This document shows, in pieces, positions 9,337 to 18,939 of a stretch of 54,365 bases of DNA (positions are counted from its first letter, which is position 1; each line of letters begins with the position of its first letter). The notes under the pieces are model-generated. The model was not told the origin of the DNA, did no database searches, and worked only from the letters and a program-made list of their open reading frames with translations. The stretch lies in contig JAKQFH010000093.1 in the NCBI GenBank assembly GCA_029556265.1, positions 1 to 54,365 of the forward strand. The letters run 5' to 3'. Source of the DNA: Chloroflexota bacterium (GTDB lineage Bacteria; Chloroflexota; Anaerolineae; Anaerolineales; Anaerolineaceae). Position numbers and translations under genes: made by a program.

Positions 9337-10350
9337 ATGAGAACAACAATTGTGCTGGACGCAATGGGTAGTGACAAGCGCCCACAGCCAGAGGTAGAAG
9401 CATCCGTGCGGTGCGCCGAAACTCTCGGGGTAGACCTCATTCTGGTCGGCGATGAAACCACCCTCAAACCTTTGCTTGCTGCGCAGCCGGGGGATAAATC
9501 CCACGTGCGTATCGTCCACGCCCCGGAAGCCCTCGAGATGAGCGATCATATCGCGGAAGCCCGCGCCAAACGCAACAACACCATGCAGGTTGGCATGAAT
9601 CTCGTACGCAGCGGCGAAGCCCAGGCCTTTGTCACCGCCGGCAATACCGGTATGGCAATGTATTTCGCGACCAAAACTTTCGGCTTAATCCCGGGTGTCA
9701 TCCGCCCCTGCCTGTGCGCGACTTTCCCGGTAAAAAACGGGAAATGCGTCATATTGGACATCGGCGCCAACGCGGAATGCCGCCCCGAATTTTTGGTGCA
9801 ATTTGGGCGGATGGGAAGCGTTTACGCCGCCTTGCTCCTCAAGCGCGAGCATCCCCGGGTCGGTTTGCTGGCAAATGGTGAGGAAGAAGGGAAAGGCAAC
9901 GAACTGGTAAAAGCAGCCGGCCCGCTGATGCGCGCGGAAGTTCCCGGCTTTGTCGGAAACATTGAGGGCAAGGAGTTATTCGCCGGCCAGGTAGACGTGG
10001 CTGTGACAGACGGCTTCACCGGTAACATCCTGCTCAAATCAACCGAAGCGGTTGCCCGCCTCATCCTCGACACGCTCAAAGAAGAGCTGCTGCGCAGCAC
10101 GCGCACGAAGATAGGCGCGGCCCTGGCAAAGCCCGCTTTTAAATCGGTTAAGCAAATGCTCGACCCTTCCGAAATCGGCGCCGCGCCCCTGCTGGGAATC
10201 GACGCGTTGGTATTCGTCGGGCATGGGCGCTCGGATGTCAAAGCCGTTCTGAGCGCGGTCAATCAAGCCAAAATCGCGGTGGAATCCGGCTTGCTGGATT
10301 CCCTGCGTCAATCAATCCCATTAAACAGCAGCGGAGAAGTGCTTTCATGA
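9337..10350 (+). CDS. plsX: Phosphate acyltransferase PlsX
   Basis: Converts acyl-ACP to acyl-phosphate, the acyl donor for PlsY in phospholipid synthesis; a peripheral membrane enzyme. 337 residues, normal length. The N-terminus TTIVLDAMGSD and the motifs GNTGMAMYFATKTFG, DIGANAECRPE and DGFTGNILLKSTEA are family hallmarks. The ATG at 9337 follows GGAGAAGAG. In many bacteria plsX sits with rpmF and fab genes; here it is apart from them. Its end overlaps the next gene by 4 bases (ATGA), so the two are translationally coupled. Confidence 0.96.
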   Translation: MRTTIVLDAMGSDKRPQPEVEASVRCAETLGVDLILVGDETTLKPLLAAQPGDKSHVRIVHAPEALEMSDHIAEARAKRNNTMQVGMNLVRSGEAQAFVTAGNTGMAMYFATKTFGLIPGVIRPCLCATFPVKNGKCVILDIGANAECRPEFLVQFGRMGSVYAALLLKREHPRVGLLANGEEEGKGNELVKAAGPLMRAEVPGFVGNIEGKELFAGQVDVAVTDGFTGNILLKSTEAVARLILDTLKEELLRSTRTKIGAALAKPAFKSVKQMLDPSEIGAAPLLGIDALVFVGHGRSDVKAVLSAVNQAKIAVESGLLDSLRQSIPLNSSGEVLS

Positions 10351-11066
10351 AACTAGTCATTAACGAAAAAATCATCAAGAAAAACAAACTGATTGGTCAG
10401 GTTACCACCTTTGCCAGCCTCGCGGTGCTAGCGCTTGGCCTGGTATTTGCCTTCAGCAAGGATATGACCAAAATCCTGTATTCCTATATCGCTCTCATCA
10501 TTGGTTTTGTGCTTTCACAAGTGGGTATGTACTTTTCCACCCGCTTCGGGCGCAGTCCGCGCTTTGATGAATTATTCAAAGACGCCTTCGAGAAACTGCG
10601 TCATGAATATACCTTCTATGTCTATTCCAGTCCGGTACCGTTTCTGCTGCTCGGCCCCTGCTCCATTTGGGTGCCGATTCCTGTGACGGCGACAGGGAAA
10701 ATCTCATATGAAAACGGGAAGTGGAAACAGCATGGCGGCAACTTTATGATGAAGATTTTCGGACAGGACACTCTGGGAAAACCATTGTTGGAAGCCAGTT
10801 CCAACGAAGAAGCACTGCGAAAATACCTCGCCACCTGCGGTATCCCAAAGGAAGAACAGCCGCCAATCAAACACATTATGGTAATCCTGACCAAGAATAC
10901 TGTCGTCGGCGAAGTTGGTGAATCCCCGATTCCAGTCGTCAATCTGGAAGATCTGAAACGCTCTGTCCGCAGGGTGGACCGCGACGAATGCGAAGTTCCG
11001 CTGAGCGAAGAACAGACCGCCCGTCTCACGAGCGCTCTGGACGCGTACAAAAAGAAAGGCTCCTGA
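10347..11066 (+). CDS. Membrane protein with possible degenerate NERD-like domain
   Basis: Unrecognised 239-residue protein coupled to plsX by ATGA overlap. Two membrane segments are visible near residues 19-38 and 44-64, then a cytoplasmic region. The stretch LLLGPCSIWVP, followed by TGKISYENGKWK, resembles the pattern of nuclease-related (NERD) domains, but the expected acidic/Lys catalytic residues after the beta strand are absent (VPIPVTATGK instead). A NERD-like fold is an inference. Coupling with an acyltransferase might suggest a membrane-linked role, but there is no direct evidence. A bidirectional terminator begins inside its last codons. Confidence 0.8.
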   Translation: MKLVINEKIIKKNKLIGQVTTFASLAVLALGLVFAFSKDMTKILYSYIALIIGFVLSQVGMYFSTRFGRSPRFDELFKDAFEKLRHEYTFYVYSSPVPFLLLGPCSIWVPIPVTATGKISYENGKWKQHGGNFMMKIFGQDTLGKPLLEASSNEEALRKYLATCGIPKEEQPPIKHIMVILTKNTVVGEVGESPIPVVNLEDLKRSVRRVDRDECEVPLSEEQTARLTSALDAYKKKGS

Positions 11067-11085
11067 GGGAATCAGGAGCTTTTTT
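11059..11085 (+). terminator. Bidirectional terminator between convergent genes
   Basis: Perfect 8-bp stem GCTCCTGA/TCAGGAGC (11059-11066, 11072-11079), then six T on the plus strand; the minus strand has CTTTCTTTTT after the stem. The stem contains the TGA stop of the plus gene and the TGA stop of the minus rluB gene. Confidence 0.92.
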
Positions 11086-11815
11086 CTTCTTTATCCAGAC
11101 CCGCGTACTGGCGCAGGCGCCTCACTTCCGCTCCGCTGAGGTAGCGCCACTCCCCCAGGCGTAAAGAACCCAATTTAAGCGTCCCAATCCGCACGCGTTT
11201 AATTTGCGCGACAGGCAGCCCTATTCGCGCGCCGGTCTTCCGAATCTGACGTTTCTTGCCCTCACGCAGGGTAATCCTCAGCCAGGTGCCGCTGCCCGCG
11301 TTGTTCATCACTTCCACCTTCGCCGGCATCGTGCGATAGCCGTCTTCCAGAACAACCCCGCGCCGCCAGATTTCCAGCTGTTCAGCATCCGGCTGTTTAA
11401 TGACGAAAACTTCATATTCCTTTTCGTGTTTATAGCGCGGATGGGTCAGGCGATTCGCCAGTTCGCCGTCATTGGTCATCAATACCAGCCCTTCGCTGTC
11501 CAAATCCAATCTCCCCACCGCGAACAAGGGCTCTTTTATGCCGATTAAATCGTTTACCGTCGGTTTGGGATGGTTTTCATCGATATCCGAGAGGTAACCT
11601 TTGGGCTTGTTCAAAGCGATATAGATTCTTTCCTGCGCCAGCCGCACGGGTTTGCCATCCACTTTAATACTGTCCCGAGCAGGGTCGGCTTTATCACCTA
11701 AATGAATGAATTTGCCATTCACCGTCACCCTGCCTTCTTCAATCAGGGTTTCGCAAGCTCTGCGTGACCCAAGACCAGCCGCGGCTAATAATTTCTGAAC
11801 GCGTTCTTCTGCCAT
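11072..11815 (-). CDS. rluB: RNA pseudouridine synthase, RsuA/RluB family
   Basis: Converts a specific uridine of rRNA to pseudouridine. 247 residues: an N-terminal S4 RNA-binding domain (QKLLAAAGLGSRRACETLI) followed by the synthase domain with catalytic Asp in GRLDLDSEGLVLMTNDG, and the C-terminal RQIRKTGARIGLPV motif. RluB (23S), RluE/F and RsuA (16S) are difficult to separate from sequence alone; the neighbour scpB favours RluB, because scpA-scpB-rluB is a common cluster in Gram-positive bacteria and Chloroflexota. The start codon shares one base with the scpB stop (TAATG). Confidence 0.92.
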   Translation of the reverse strand: MAEERVQKLLAAAGLGSRRACETLIEEGRVTVNGKFIHLGDKADPARDSIKVDGKPVRLAQERIYIALNKPKGYLSDIDENHPKPTVNDLIGIKEPLFAVGRLDLDSEGLVLMTNDGELANRLTHPRYKHEKEYEVFVIKQPDAEQLEIWRRGVVLEDGYRTMPAKVEVMNNAGSGTWLRITLREGKKRQIRKTGARIGLPVAQIKRVRIGTLKLGSLRLGEWRYLSGAEVRRLRQYAGLDKEEKSS

Positions 11816-12405
11816 TAGTCCTTCAAAATCCTTTTTTCCTGGGGTTCAACCGCCGGGCGTGCCGCTCTGAGGGCTTCGATATCCATCTCCGGCAGTTGTT
11901 CCAATGATTCCAGCCCAAAGTGCTGCAAAAAATCCTGTGCGACCGCGTACAAAATCGGGCGTCCGGGTGCCTCAGACCGGCCTTTTTCCTCAATCAAGCC
12001 TTTGGCGAGTAAGCTCTTAACGACGTAATCGCTATTAACGCCCCGAATCGCTTCAATTTCCGGTCGGGTGGACGCCAATTGATACGCGATAATCGCCAAC
12101 ACTTCCAGCGCTGGCTGCGAAAGGCGTGAGCTGACCTCCAAGCCCAGAAATTTTTCAATCAGCTCCGCGTGCTCGGCGGCCGTCACCAATTGGTATTGGT
12201 TTCTGATTTTTTGCAGGCGTATCCCATGGCATTCCTCATAATGTCGCCCAAGCCCATCTGCCAGCTGTATTAGCTCCGCGAGGGGCAAATCCAAAGCCTT
12301 TGCCAGGTCTTCCGCCGAACTTATTCCAGGCGCGGCAAAAAGCAGCGCCTCCAGGCGTCCGAGATTGGTTTTGGTTTCAAGGTCAGTTTCGGTTTCGTCG
12401 CTCAT
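11815..12405 (-). CDS. scpB: Segregation and condensation protein B
   Basis: Kleisin-interacting subunit of the SMC-ScpAB condensin, which compacts and segregates chromosomes. 196 residues with paired winged-helix domains: LEALLFAAPGISSAEDLA at the N-terminus, QPALEVLAIIAYQLASTRPEIEAIRG in the middle and APGRPILYAVAQDFLQHFGL near the end, all typical of ScpB. scpA, usually just upstream, is absent; instead a divergent gene starts at 12482. A TATTAT box lies close to the ATG, and TATAAT (minus, 12435-12440) upstream gives a possible promoter. Confidence 0.95.
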   Translation of the reverse strand: MSDETETDLETKTNLGRLEALLFAAPGISSAEDLAKALDLPLAELIQLADGLGRHYEECHGIRLQKIRNQYQLVTAAEHAELIEKFLGLEVSSRLSQPALEVLAIIAYQLASTRPEIEAIRGVNSDYVVKSLLAKGLIEEKGRSEAPGRPILYAVAQDFLQHFGLESLEQLPEMDIEALRAARPAVEPQEKRILKD

Positions 12406-12481
12406 GCTATAATATCCTCACTTAAAGCGATGTGATTATACTCTACTTGTCTCGGGGAAAGCCCCCTGAAGGGATATACCT

Positions 12482-13438
12482 ATGCGCGTTGCACTCACCG
12501 GCGCTGCCGGTTTTTTAGGCTCTCATCTGGCAGACCGGCTCATCCAGGAGGGTCATGAAGTCATCGGACTGGATAACTTCGTCACCGGGGATGAAGCCAA
12601 TATCGCGCATTTACTTGATTCCGGCGCCTTCCGCCTCATCCGTCAGGACGTATCCACCTACATAGATATCCCCGAAAGTCTGGACTATGTGCTCCATTTT
12701 GCCTCTCCTGCCAGCCCCAATCCAGCCTCCCCCTTTGGCTATCCCAACCTGCCTATTCAAACCCTGAAAGCCGGCGCTTTAGGCACGCTCAACACGCTTG
12801 GGCTGGCAAAAGCTCATCAAGCCCGCTACCTGCTGGCGTCTACCAGCGAGGTGTATGGAGACCCGCAAGTCCATCCACAGTCAGAAAGCTATTGGGGCAA
12901 CTGCGACCCGATTGGTCCCCGTTCGGTATACGACGAAGCCAAACGTTTTGCTGAAGCGCTCACAATGGCATATATGCGCTTTCATAACCTGAATACGCGC
13001 ATCGTCCGGATTTTTAACACCTTCGGCCCCCGCATGCGTTTGGATGACGGGCGCGTGGTGCCAAACTTTATCCGACAAGCGCTGCGCGGAGAGCCTCTGA
13101 CCGTGTATGGAAGCGGCACGCAAACCCGCAGTTTCTGTTATGTGAGCGATCTGGTGGAGGGTATTTACCGCCTGATGCTGTCTGAGGAAAAATATCCGGT
13201 CAACCTCGGCAACCCCACGGAAATCACGATTCGCGATTTTGCGCTTCTAATCAATGAGCTCACCGGGAACAAAGCCGGGCTGATTACCCGCTTCGAGGAA
13301 GGCTTGGGGGATGACCCTCAGCGCCGCCGCCCGGATATCTCCCGCGCCAAAGCCCTGCTGGGTTGGGAACCCAGGGTTGACCTTACCACAGGATTGCGTG
13401 AGACGATTAACTACTTCCGCTGGAAAGAACAGTTATGA
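12482..13438 (+). CDS. NAD-dependent epimerase/dehydratase, UDP-glucuronate decarboxylase-like
   Basis: Extended short-chain dehydrogenase of 318 residues. The NAD-binding [12 protein letters not shown] is at the N-terminus, the TSEVYGDP segment carries the catalytic Ser/Thr, and the YDEAK motif the Tyr/Lys pair. The [14 protein letters not shown] context and [20 protein letters not shown] are characteristic of UDP-xylose synthase (UDP-glucuronate decarboxylase), which makes UDP-xylose for surface glycans. An epimerase of related specificity is not excluded. GAAGGG precedes the ATG. The end overlaps the GtrA gene by 4 bases. Confidence 0.88.
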   Translation: MRVALTGAAGFLGSHLADRLIQEGHEVIGLDNFVTGDEANIAHLLDSGAFRLIRQDVSTYIDIPESLDYVLHFASPASPNPASPFGYPNLPIQTLKAGALGTLNTLGLAKAHQARYLLASTSEVYGDPQVHPQSESYWGNCDPIGPRSVYDEAKRFAEALTMAYMRFHNLNTRIVRIFNTFGPRMRLDDGRVVPNFIRQALRGEPLTVYGSGTQTRSFCYVSDLVEGIYRLMLSEEKYPVNLGNPTEITIRDFALLINELTGNKAGLITRFEEGLGDDPQRRRPDISRAKALLGWEPRVDLTTGLRETINYFRWKEQL

Positions 13439-13920
13439 GCAGGACCTTCAACCCGGAGGTGGTGCGCTTCGGAAAATTCCTGCTCGTTGGCGCGCTAAAC
13501 ACACTGATTGACTTCGGTCTGATGAACCTTTTCTCGGGTTTGCTCCACATGCCGCTTGTGCTTGCCCAGGCGCTGTCTTTCATCCTGGCAGTCATCAACA
13601 GTTACGCGCTCAACCGGCTGTGGATTTACCCTGAAACACAGGCGAAATCCCTGGCCGATCAGTTCACCAAATTCGCCATAATTAACGCTGCTGGTCTGGC
13701 GCTGCGCACGCTCTCCATTTCGCCGGTGGACGCCTGGTTCAAACAGTTAATCACATTCTATAAGCTGCAGCCTTTCGGTCTCACCGCGCACGCGCTCAGC
13801 CGAAATTTGGCCCTGGCGGTCATTATCCCACTCACGCTGATACTTAACTATCTCGCCAACCGTTTTTGGACCTTTGGGGACGTCGCCAGAGCCGGAAGAA
13901 AACCCGAAAAGGCAGCCTGA
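13435..13920 (+). CDS. GtrA family membrane protein
   Basis: 161-residue polytopic protein with four predicted membrane segments, beginning with the GtrA pattern [20 protein letters not shown] and containing [18 protein letters not shown] and a C-terminal [10 protein letters not shown]. GtrA proteins are thought to help flip polyprenyl-linked sugars in surface polysaccharide synthesis. The ATGA overlap with the UDP-sugar enzyme upstream fits a glycan role. The rsmD start follows the stop by 3 bases, so the genes share a transcript although their functions differ. Confidence 0.92.
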   Translation: MSRTFNPEVVRFGKFLLVGALNTLIDFGLMNLFSGLLHMPLVLAQALSFILAVINSYALNRLWIYPETQAKSLADQFTKFAIINAAGLALRTLSISPVDAWFKQLITFYKLQPFGLTAHALSRNLALAVIIPLTLILNYLANRFWTFGDVARAGRKPEKAA

Positions 13921-13923
13921 GGT

Positions 13924-14505
13924 ATGGGAACGCTGCGGGTTATTGGCGGGGAAGCAAAAGGGCTGCGCTTGAAAACAGTGCCCGGGGATACCACCCGCCC
14001 GATCACCGACCTGGTAAAAGAAGCGCTCTTCAATATCCTGGGGGATGAAGTCCTTGGCGCGCATATACTGGATCTCTTTGGAGGTACCGGCGCCGTAGGA
14101 ATAGAAGCGCTCAGCCGCGGCGCGGAAAGCGCGCTCTTCCTGGATAAGAGCCGCGAAGCCGTGCGCACAATTCAGGATAACTTGCGCACAACCCGGCTTG
14201 ATAAAAAAGCCCGGGTACTGCACCAGGATGCCTTTTTATTCCTCTCCCAGCCGCCAACGCGGGCTTACGAAATGATTTACATCGCCCCACCGCAATATAA
14301 GGGCATGTGGCAAAAAGCTATGGATTTGCTGGACCAGCAGCCGGCATTCCTGAGCCCTGAGGGGCAGATTATCGTGCAAATCAACCCGGTTGAGTGGGAA
14401 GAACGCCGCTATCATGCCTATTCTGAGTTTGACCGCCGTAAGTACGGGGATACCTTATTAGTCTTTTTTGAACACGCTCAAGCTGAGAACGACATTACCA
14501 ACTGA
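13924..14505 (+). CDS. rsmD: 16S rRNA (guanine-N2) methyltransferase RsmD-like
   Basis: SAM-dependent methyltransferase, 193 residues, expected to modify G966 of 16S rRNA. The N-terminus LRVIGGEAKGLRLKTVPG and the RPITDLVKEALFNIL segment are RsmD hallmarks; the SAM site is LDLFGGTGAVGIEALSRGA. The catalytic motif is unusual: the expected (D/N)PP(Y/F) is replaced by APPQY in MIYIAPPQYKGMW. This might be a lineage variant rather than loss of function. The 3' end overlaps the convergent NUDIX gene by 28 bases. Confidence 0.88.
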   Translation: MGTLRVIGGEAKGLRLKTVPGDTTRPITDLVKEALFNILGDEVLGAHILDLFGGTGAVGIEALSRGAESALFLDKSREAVRTIQDNLRTTRLDKKARVLHQDAFLFLSQPPTRAYEMIYIAPPQYKGMWQKAMDLLDQQPAFLSPEGQIIVQINPVEWEERRYHAYSEFDRRKYGDTLLVFFEHAQAENDITN

Positions 14506-14984
14506 CCGCGCGCATCGTATTGATATAAAGCCCAAAAAGGTTCCCCGCCACGGCTGGCGTGGGCTGTCTTAGCGAGCAGCACCGGCAGGTCTTCCACCAG
14601 CGGCAGCCCGGTGAGTTCGTCCATTTGGAACCAACGGAGGTTTCCTTCGGAACTTTCAAGCAATTCGCCGGTCAATCCCTCCGCCCGGAACACGAAAAAC
14701 GCGATGCCGCTTTCAGGGCGCACATCCACCATCACCTGCCCGCAAAAAATCCACTTTTCAGCGGATAATCCGGTTTCTTCGAGCAGTTCCCGCCTGGCAG
14801 CAGTCAAAACGCTTTCTCCGGCTTCAATATGCCCGCCAATCCCATTCCACAAACCTGCCCAGATGCGTTTATGGGGCGCGCCTGAGAGCAGCAGAACCTT
14901 ACCATCCGCAGAAAAAGGAAAAATTAACACCCTTGGAACAACTGCGTATCGTTCCGTGTTTAAACCTTGCGCGTCAGCGCCCAT
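14478..14984 (-). CDS. NUDIX hydrolase
   Basis: 168-residue Nudix enzyme; such proteins hydrolyse nucleoside diphosphates linked to other groups. The Nudix box is complete, from GGHIEAGES to RRELLEETGL (G-x5-E-x7-REUxEExGU), and the substrate is not evident. The ATG at 14984 follows AAGGAG (14989-14994), and that Shine-Dalgarno sequence directly abuts the T-tract of the phosphofructokinase terminator. Transcription may therefore depend on read-through. Its last 28 bases overlap rsmD on the other strand. Confidence 0.93.
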   Translation of the reverse strand: MGADAQGLNTERYAVVPRVLIFPFSADGKVLLLSGAPHKRIWAGLWNGIGGHIEAGESVLTAARRELLEETGLSAEKWIFCGQVMVDVRPESGIAFFVFRAEGLTGELLESSEGNLRWFQMDELTGLPLVEDLPVLLAKTAHASRGGEPFWALYQYDARGQLVMSFSA

Positions 14985-14994
14985 CTTTCTCCTT

Positions 14995-15034
14995 AAAAAA
15001 GCAGCTCATAAGAGTTTTGTGTCTTATGAGCTGC
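14995..15034 (-). terminator. Terminator of the phosphofructokinase gene
   Basis: Perfect 13-bp stem GCAGCTCATAAGA/TCTTATGAGCTGC (15001-15013 and 15022-15034), followed on the minus strand by TTTTTT (14995-15000). Confidence 0.93.
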
Positions 15035-15049
15035 TGTGTCTTTGGAGCC

Positions 15050-16222
15050 TCAGACCAGGAACATCGGCAGGTTATAAATATCCTGAATCCGGGGTCGATA
15101 ATTCTCTTTGTCGTAATACTTGTCGACATCCACATGGCGTTTTCCCTGGATGGATGTCTCAATCGGAACAGTGGTGTAGACGCCGTTGTTAATCGCCACC
15201 ATTTTACCGAAATCGCCATTCTTCGTCAGCTGCATCGCCAGGGTGCCGTAATTCAACGCCACCATCCGGTCAAGCATGTCGGCTGGGCCGCTGCGCACCA
15301 GATACGCCAGCTTCTGGAACATAATGTGCTGCCCGGTGAGCAAATTAATCTGATCGCCCACCACCTCACCAATCCCGCCCAGCTTTTTGTGCCCGTAAGC
15401 GTCTTCCTCGCCGGTTTCCACAAAAACGCCGCCATCCGAAATCGCGCCTTCAGAAATTACGCACATGGCATAGTTGGATGGATTCTTCTTTTTATCCTCA
15501 ATCAGGAAATCCGCCAGCTTATGGAAGTTAAACGGGACTTCACAGATAATTGTCCGGTCCGCGAAGCTCAGGTAGCCGGTTACCAGGCTGGTTTCCCCGG
15601 AATTCCGCCCGAAGAGCTCCACGATTCCAATGCGTTCGTGAGACCCGACGGACGAGCGGAAGTTGGTAATCAGCGAAACCGATTGGGTGATTGAAGTGGA
15701 AAAACCGATACAGTAGTCCGTACCATTCACGTCATTGTCCATCGTCTTTGGGATGGCAACCACCGGAAAACCTTCCTGATAAATACGCGCCGCGTAGCTG
15801 AGGGTATCGTCGCCTCCAATGGTAATCAGCGAGTCGATGCCGTGGTAATCCAACACCTTCAGGATGTAATCCGTGTAATCCTTGGTGCCGTCAGGCTTTA
15901 CCTCTTTGCCGTAAGAGCTGCCCACAAGGTGTTCCGGGACATCTTTCGGGCGCACGTTGGAAGGGTTGGTCCGGGATGTGTGTAAAAAGGTTCCGCCCGT
16001 TCGATCTACCTTACGCACGGTATTAACATTAAGGGGTGAGATAAGATCGGCAGTGCTTTCCGGGTCATCCAGGTTGTAACGCAGCAAACCGCCCCATCCC
16101 AGGCGGATTCCCATCACCTCGTAATCCCATTCCGTCGAATTCAGCACGACGGATTTTATCGCCAGGTTTAAACCAGGAACATCTCCTCCCCCGGTCATTA
16201 CTCCAATTCGTTTTTTTGCCAT
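15050..16222 (-). CDS. pfp: Diphosphate-dependent 6-phosphofructokinase
   Basis: Group A phosphofructokinase, 390 residues, phosphorylating fructose 6-phosphate in glycolysis. The phosphoryl-donor motifs point to pyrophosphate: GGDDT (136-140) has Asp where ATP enzymes have Gly, and PKTMDND (158-164) has Lys where ATP enzymes have Gly. The N-terminus is RIGVMTGGGDVPGLN, close to GGGDxPGLN of this clade. The ATG follows GGAGG. It lies 30 bases downstream of a membrane-protein gene on the same strand and is closed by a strong terminator. A PPi enzyme would make glycolysis reversible and fits the pyruvate phosphate dikinase in the same window. Confidence 0.92.
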   Translation of the reverse strand: MAKKRIGVMTGGGDVPGLNLAIKSVVLNSTEWDYEVMGIRLGWGGLLRYNLDDPESTADLISPLNVNTVRKVDRTGGTFLHTSRTNPSNVRPKDVPEHLVGSSYGKEVKPDGTKDYTDYILKVLDYHGIDSLITIGGDDTLSYAARIYQEGFPVVAIPKTMDNDVNGTDYCIGFSTSITQSVSLITNFRSSVGSHERIGIVELFGRNSGETSLVTGYLSFADRTIICEVPFNFHKLADFLIEDKKKNPSNYAMCVISEGAISDGGVFVETGEEDAYGHKKLGGIGEVVGDQINLLTGQHIMFQKLAYLVRSGPADMLDRMVALNYGTLAMQLTKNGDFGKMVAINNGVYTTVPIETSIQGKRHVDVDKYYDKENYRPRIQDIYNLPMFLV

Positions 16223-16252
16223 AGAAAAACCTCCAAAATAATAAACTTCGCG

Positions 16253-17476
16253 TTATGTATCGGGCAGCGGCCGCGGGCTGTTCAACGCCCACCACCGCGT
16301 CCATTCAAGACCCAACAAAGCCACCCAGGGTAAGAAGGAAATTACCCAGGTAGATTCTATCGAAGACCAGTTTTGTGTGTTTAAAAATGTTTTAAAGCTA
16401 CTATAAAGATATGCTAACAGGGCTGTCCAAAAGATAATTTTACCAGCAATCTTCCATTTTTCGTGAAGAAATCCATAAAAAAACATCACGCCCGGCCAGG
16501 CAAACAGCAAATACACCGGAGAGCCTGCCGGGTTGAACAGGCTGAGCAAGCTCAGGGTCAGCAGCAGTTTCCACCGGATCCTTCTGTCATCACATTGAGC
16601 CAACCCATACCATTCGACCAACATCATAAAGAATAAACTGACATGCAGAGCCACCGCCAGCGGCACCGCCGCACCCGGGAAGAACGCGCCAAGGCGCATG
16701 AGCGGTGTGTCCAGCCAATCCAGTCTGGGTTGAGCCGCGATAAAACTGCTGAACCACGCGGGTATCCAACCGGGAAACAGGATAAGCGAGGTCAGCACAA
16801 GGAACACAAGCCCAACCAGAAAAACCGTCAGAATGTCGGTTTGCTTGCGGGAATTCAACCAAATCATCAGAAACACAGCGATTACAAAACTGATTGGCAA
16901 AATGCCCAGGCATAAGAACAACAGTACGCCCGCGGCAGTACCCCTTCTGGCCAGTGTGTATTTGCAAGCAGCCAAAACAGCCAGAAAAAAAAGCGGGAGA
17001 ACACTGGCGCTAAGTATCAATTTGAAAAACGGGTAGGAACAGGTGATGAGCAGCGCCAGGAGGCATTTTTCCAGCACGCGCAGCTGCACCCCAGCCAGCT
17101 CAAAACCAATCCACAAACTAAAAAATATGGACAGCGCTGTCAGGGTCATCCAAATCGCGCGAGCGATTCGATATGGCAGAAAGCTGAATGGAATATATAA
17201 ATAAATATACCAAACCAGGTCTATAAACCTGCCCTGGCTGAAGGTCGGCGGCATGAGACCCAATTCATCGTACAGCGCCAAAGCATCCGAATAGGCTTTT
17301 TCTGAATAAGGGGAAGTACCATCCCGCATCCAACCGCGGGCGGCAGACCAGCGGGGTAAAAAATCGTCCTGGTATGGAAATTGCTCTGAAAGCTGCAGAT
17401 TAAGCAGCACCAAGCCGGCGGCAAGCGCCAGCAGGAAAAGTGGAACCCAATACTGTGCGTATTTCTTCAGGAACAC
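16253..17476 (-). CDS. Polytopic membrane protein, GT87-like (DUF2029)
   Basis: 407 residues with about nine to ten hydrophobic segments. An early periplasmic loop holds Asp residues and an aromatic pattern (YQDDFLPRWSAARGW, then DGTSPYS) typical of lipid-linked-sugar glycosyltransferases of the GT87/DUF2029 group. That activity is inferred from the fold pattern, not shown. The GTG start at 17476 is preceded by GTGAGGT. A good promoter lies at 17500-17528. The phosphofructokinase gene follows at 30 bases, probably on the same transcript. Confidence 0.8.
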   Translation of the reverse strand: MFLKKYAQYWVPLFLLALAAGLVLLNLQLSEQFPYQDDFLPRWSAARGWMRDGTSPYSEKAYSDALALYDELGLMPPTFSQGRFIDLVWYIYLYIPFSFLPYRIARAIWMTLTALSIFFSLWIGFELAGVQLRVLEKCLLALLITCSYPFFKLILSASVLPLFFLAVLAACKYTLARRGTAAGVLLFLCLGILPISFVIAVFLMIWLNSRKQTDILTVFLVGLVFLVLTSLILFPGWIPAWFSSFIAAQPRLDWLDTPLMRLGAFFPGAAVPLAVALHVSLFFMMLVEWYGLAQCDDRRIRWKLLLTLSLLSLFNPAGSPVYLLFAWPGVMFFYGFLHEKWKIAGKIIFWTALLAYLYSSFKTFLNTQNWSSIESTWVISFLPWVALLGLEWTRWWALNSPRPLPDT

Positions 17477-17499
17477 CGCTACCTCACGATAATTATGGG

Positions 17500-17528
17500 A
17501 TTTTACCCGCTGGAATGCAAGTGGTCAA
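17500..17528 (-). promoter_or_regulatory. Promoter of the GT87-like/pfp unit
   Basis: Minus strand TTGACC (17523-17528), exactly 17 bases, TAAAAT (17500-17505), about 24 bases before the GTG start. Confidence 0.8.
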
Positions 17529-17542
17529 CTCGCAAGCTTGCC

Positions 17543-17571
17543 TTCCTTAATAAGCCAGAAGAGGATATAAT
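17543..17571 (+). promoter_or_regulatory. Possible promoter of rpoD
   Basis: TATAAT at 17566-17571 with a weak -35 (TTCCTT, 17543-17548) at 17 bases. A second candidate, TTGAAT (17617-17622) with TACTCT (17640-17645) at 17 bases, lies nearer the start. Which one is used cannot be decided by eye. Confidence 0.4.
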
Positions 17572-17691
17572 ATGCGACTTATTACCAAATTCAAATAATG
17601 AATCAGGTTTTGATACTTGAATTTGCTTCTGAAATACTGTACTCTATGGGTTAAGTGCGAATAAATTCTAAGAAAAGGTACCAATTTATTA

Positions 17692-18894
<1,203 letters not shown>

Positions 18895-18901
18895 CCTATC
18901 C

Positions 18902-18933
18902 TTGCAGCCGGAATACTCCGGCTGCAATATAAT
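18902..18933 (+). promoter_or_regulatory. Perfect palindrome overlapping a leaderless promoter
   Basis: TTGCAGCCGG and CCGGCTGCAA (18902-18911 and 18918-18927) form a perfect 10-bp inverted repeat with a 6-base loop. TATAAT (18928-18933) follows directly and ends 6 bases before the ATG at 18940. No T-tract follows, so it is a poor intrinsic terminator for rpoD; an operator or an RNA 3'-end hairpin is possible. Confidence 0.65.
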
Positions 18934-18939
18934 CAACTC

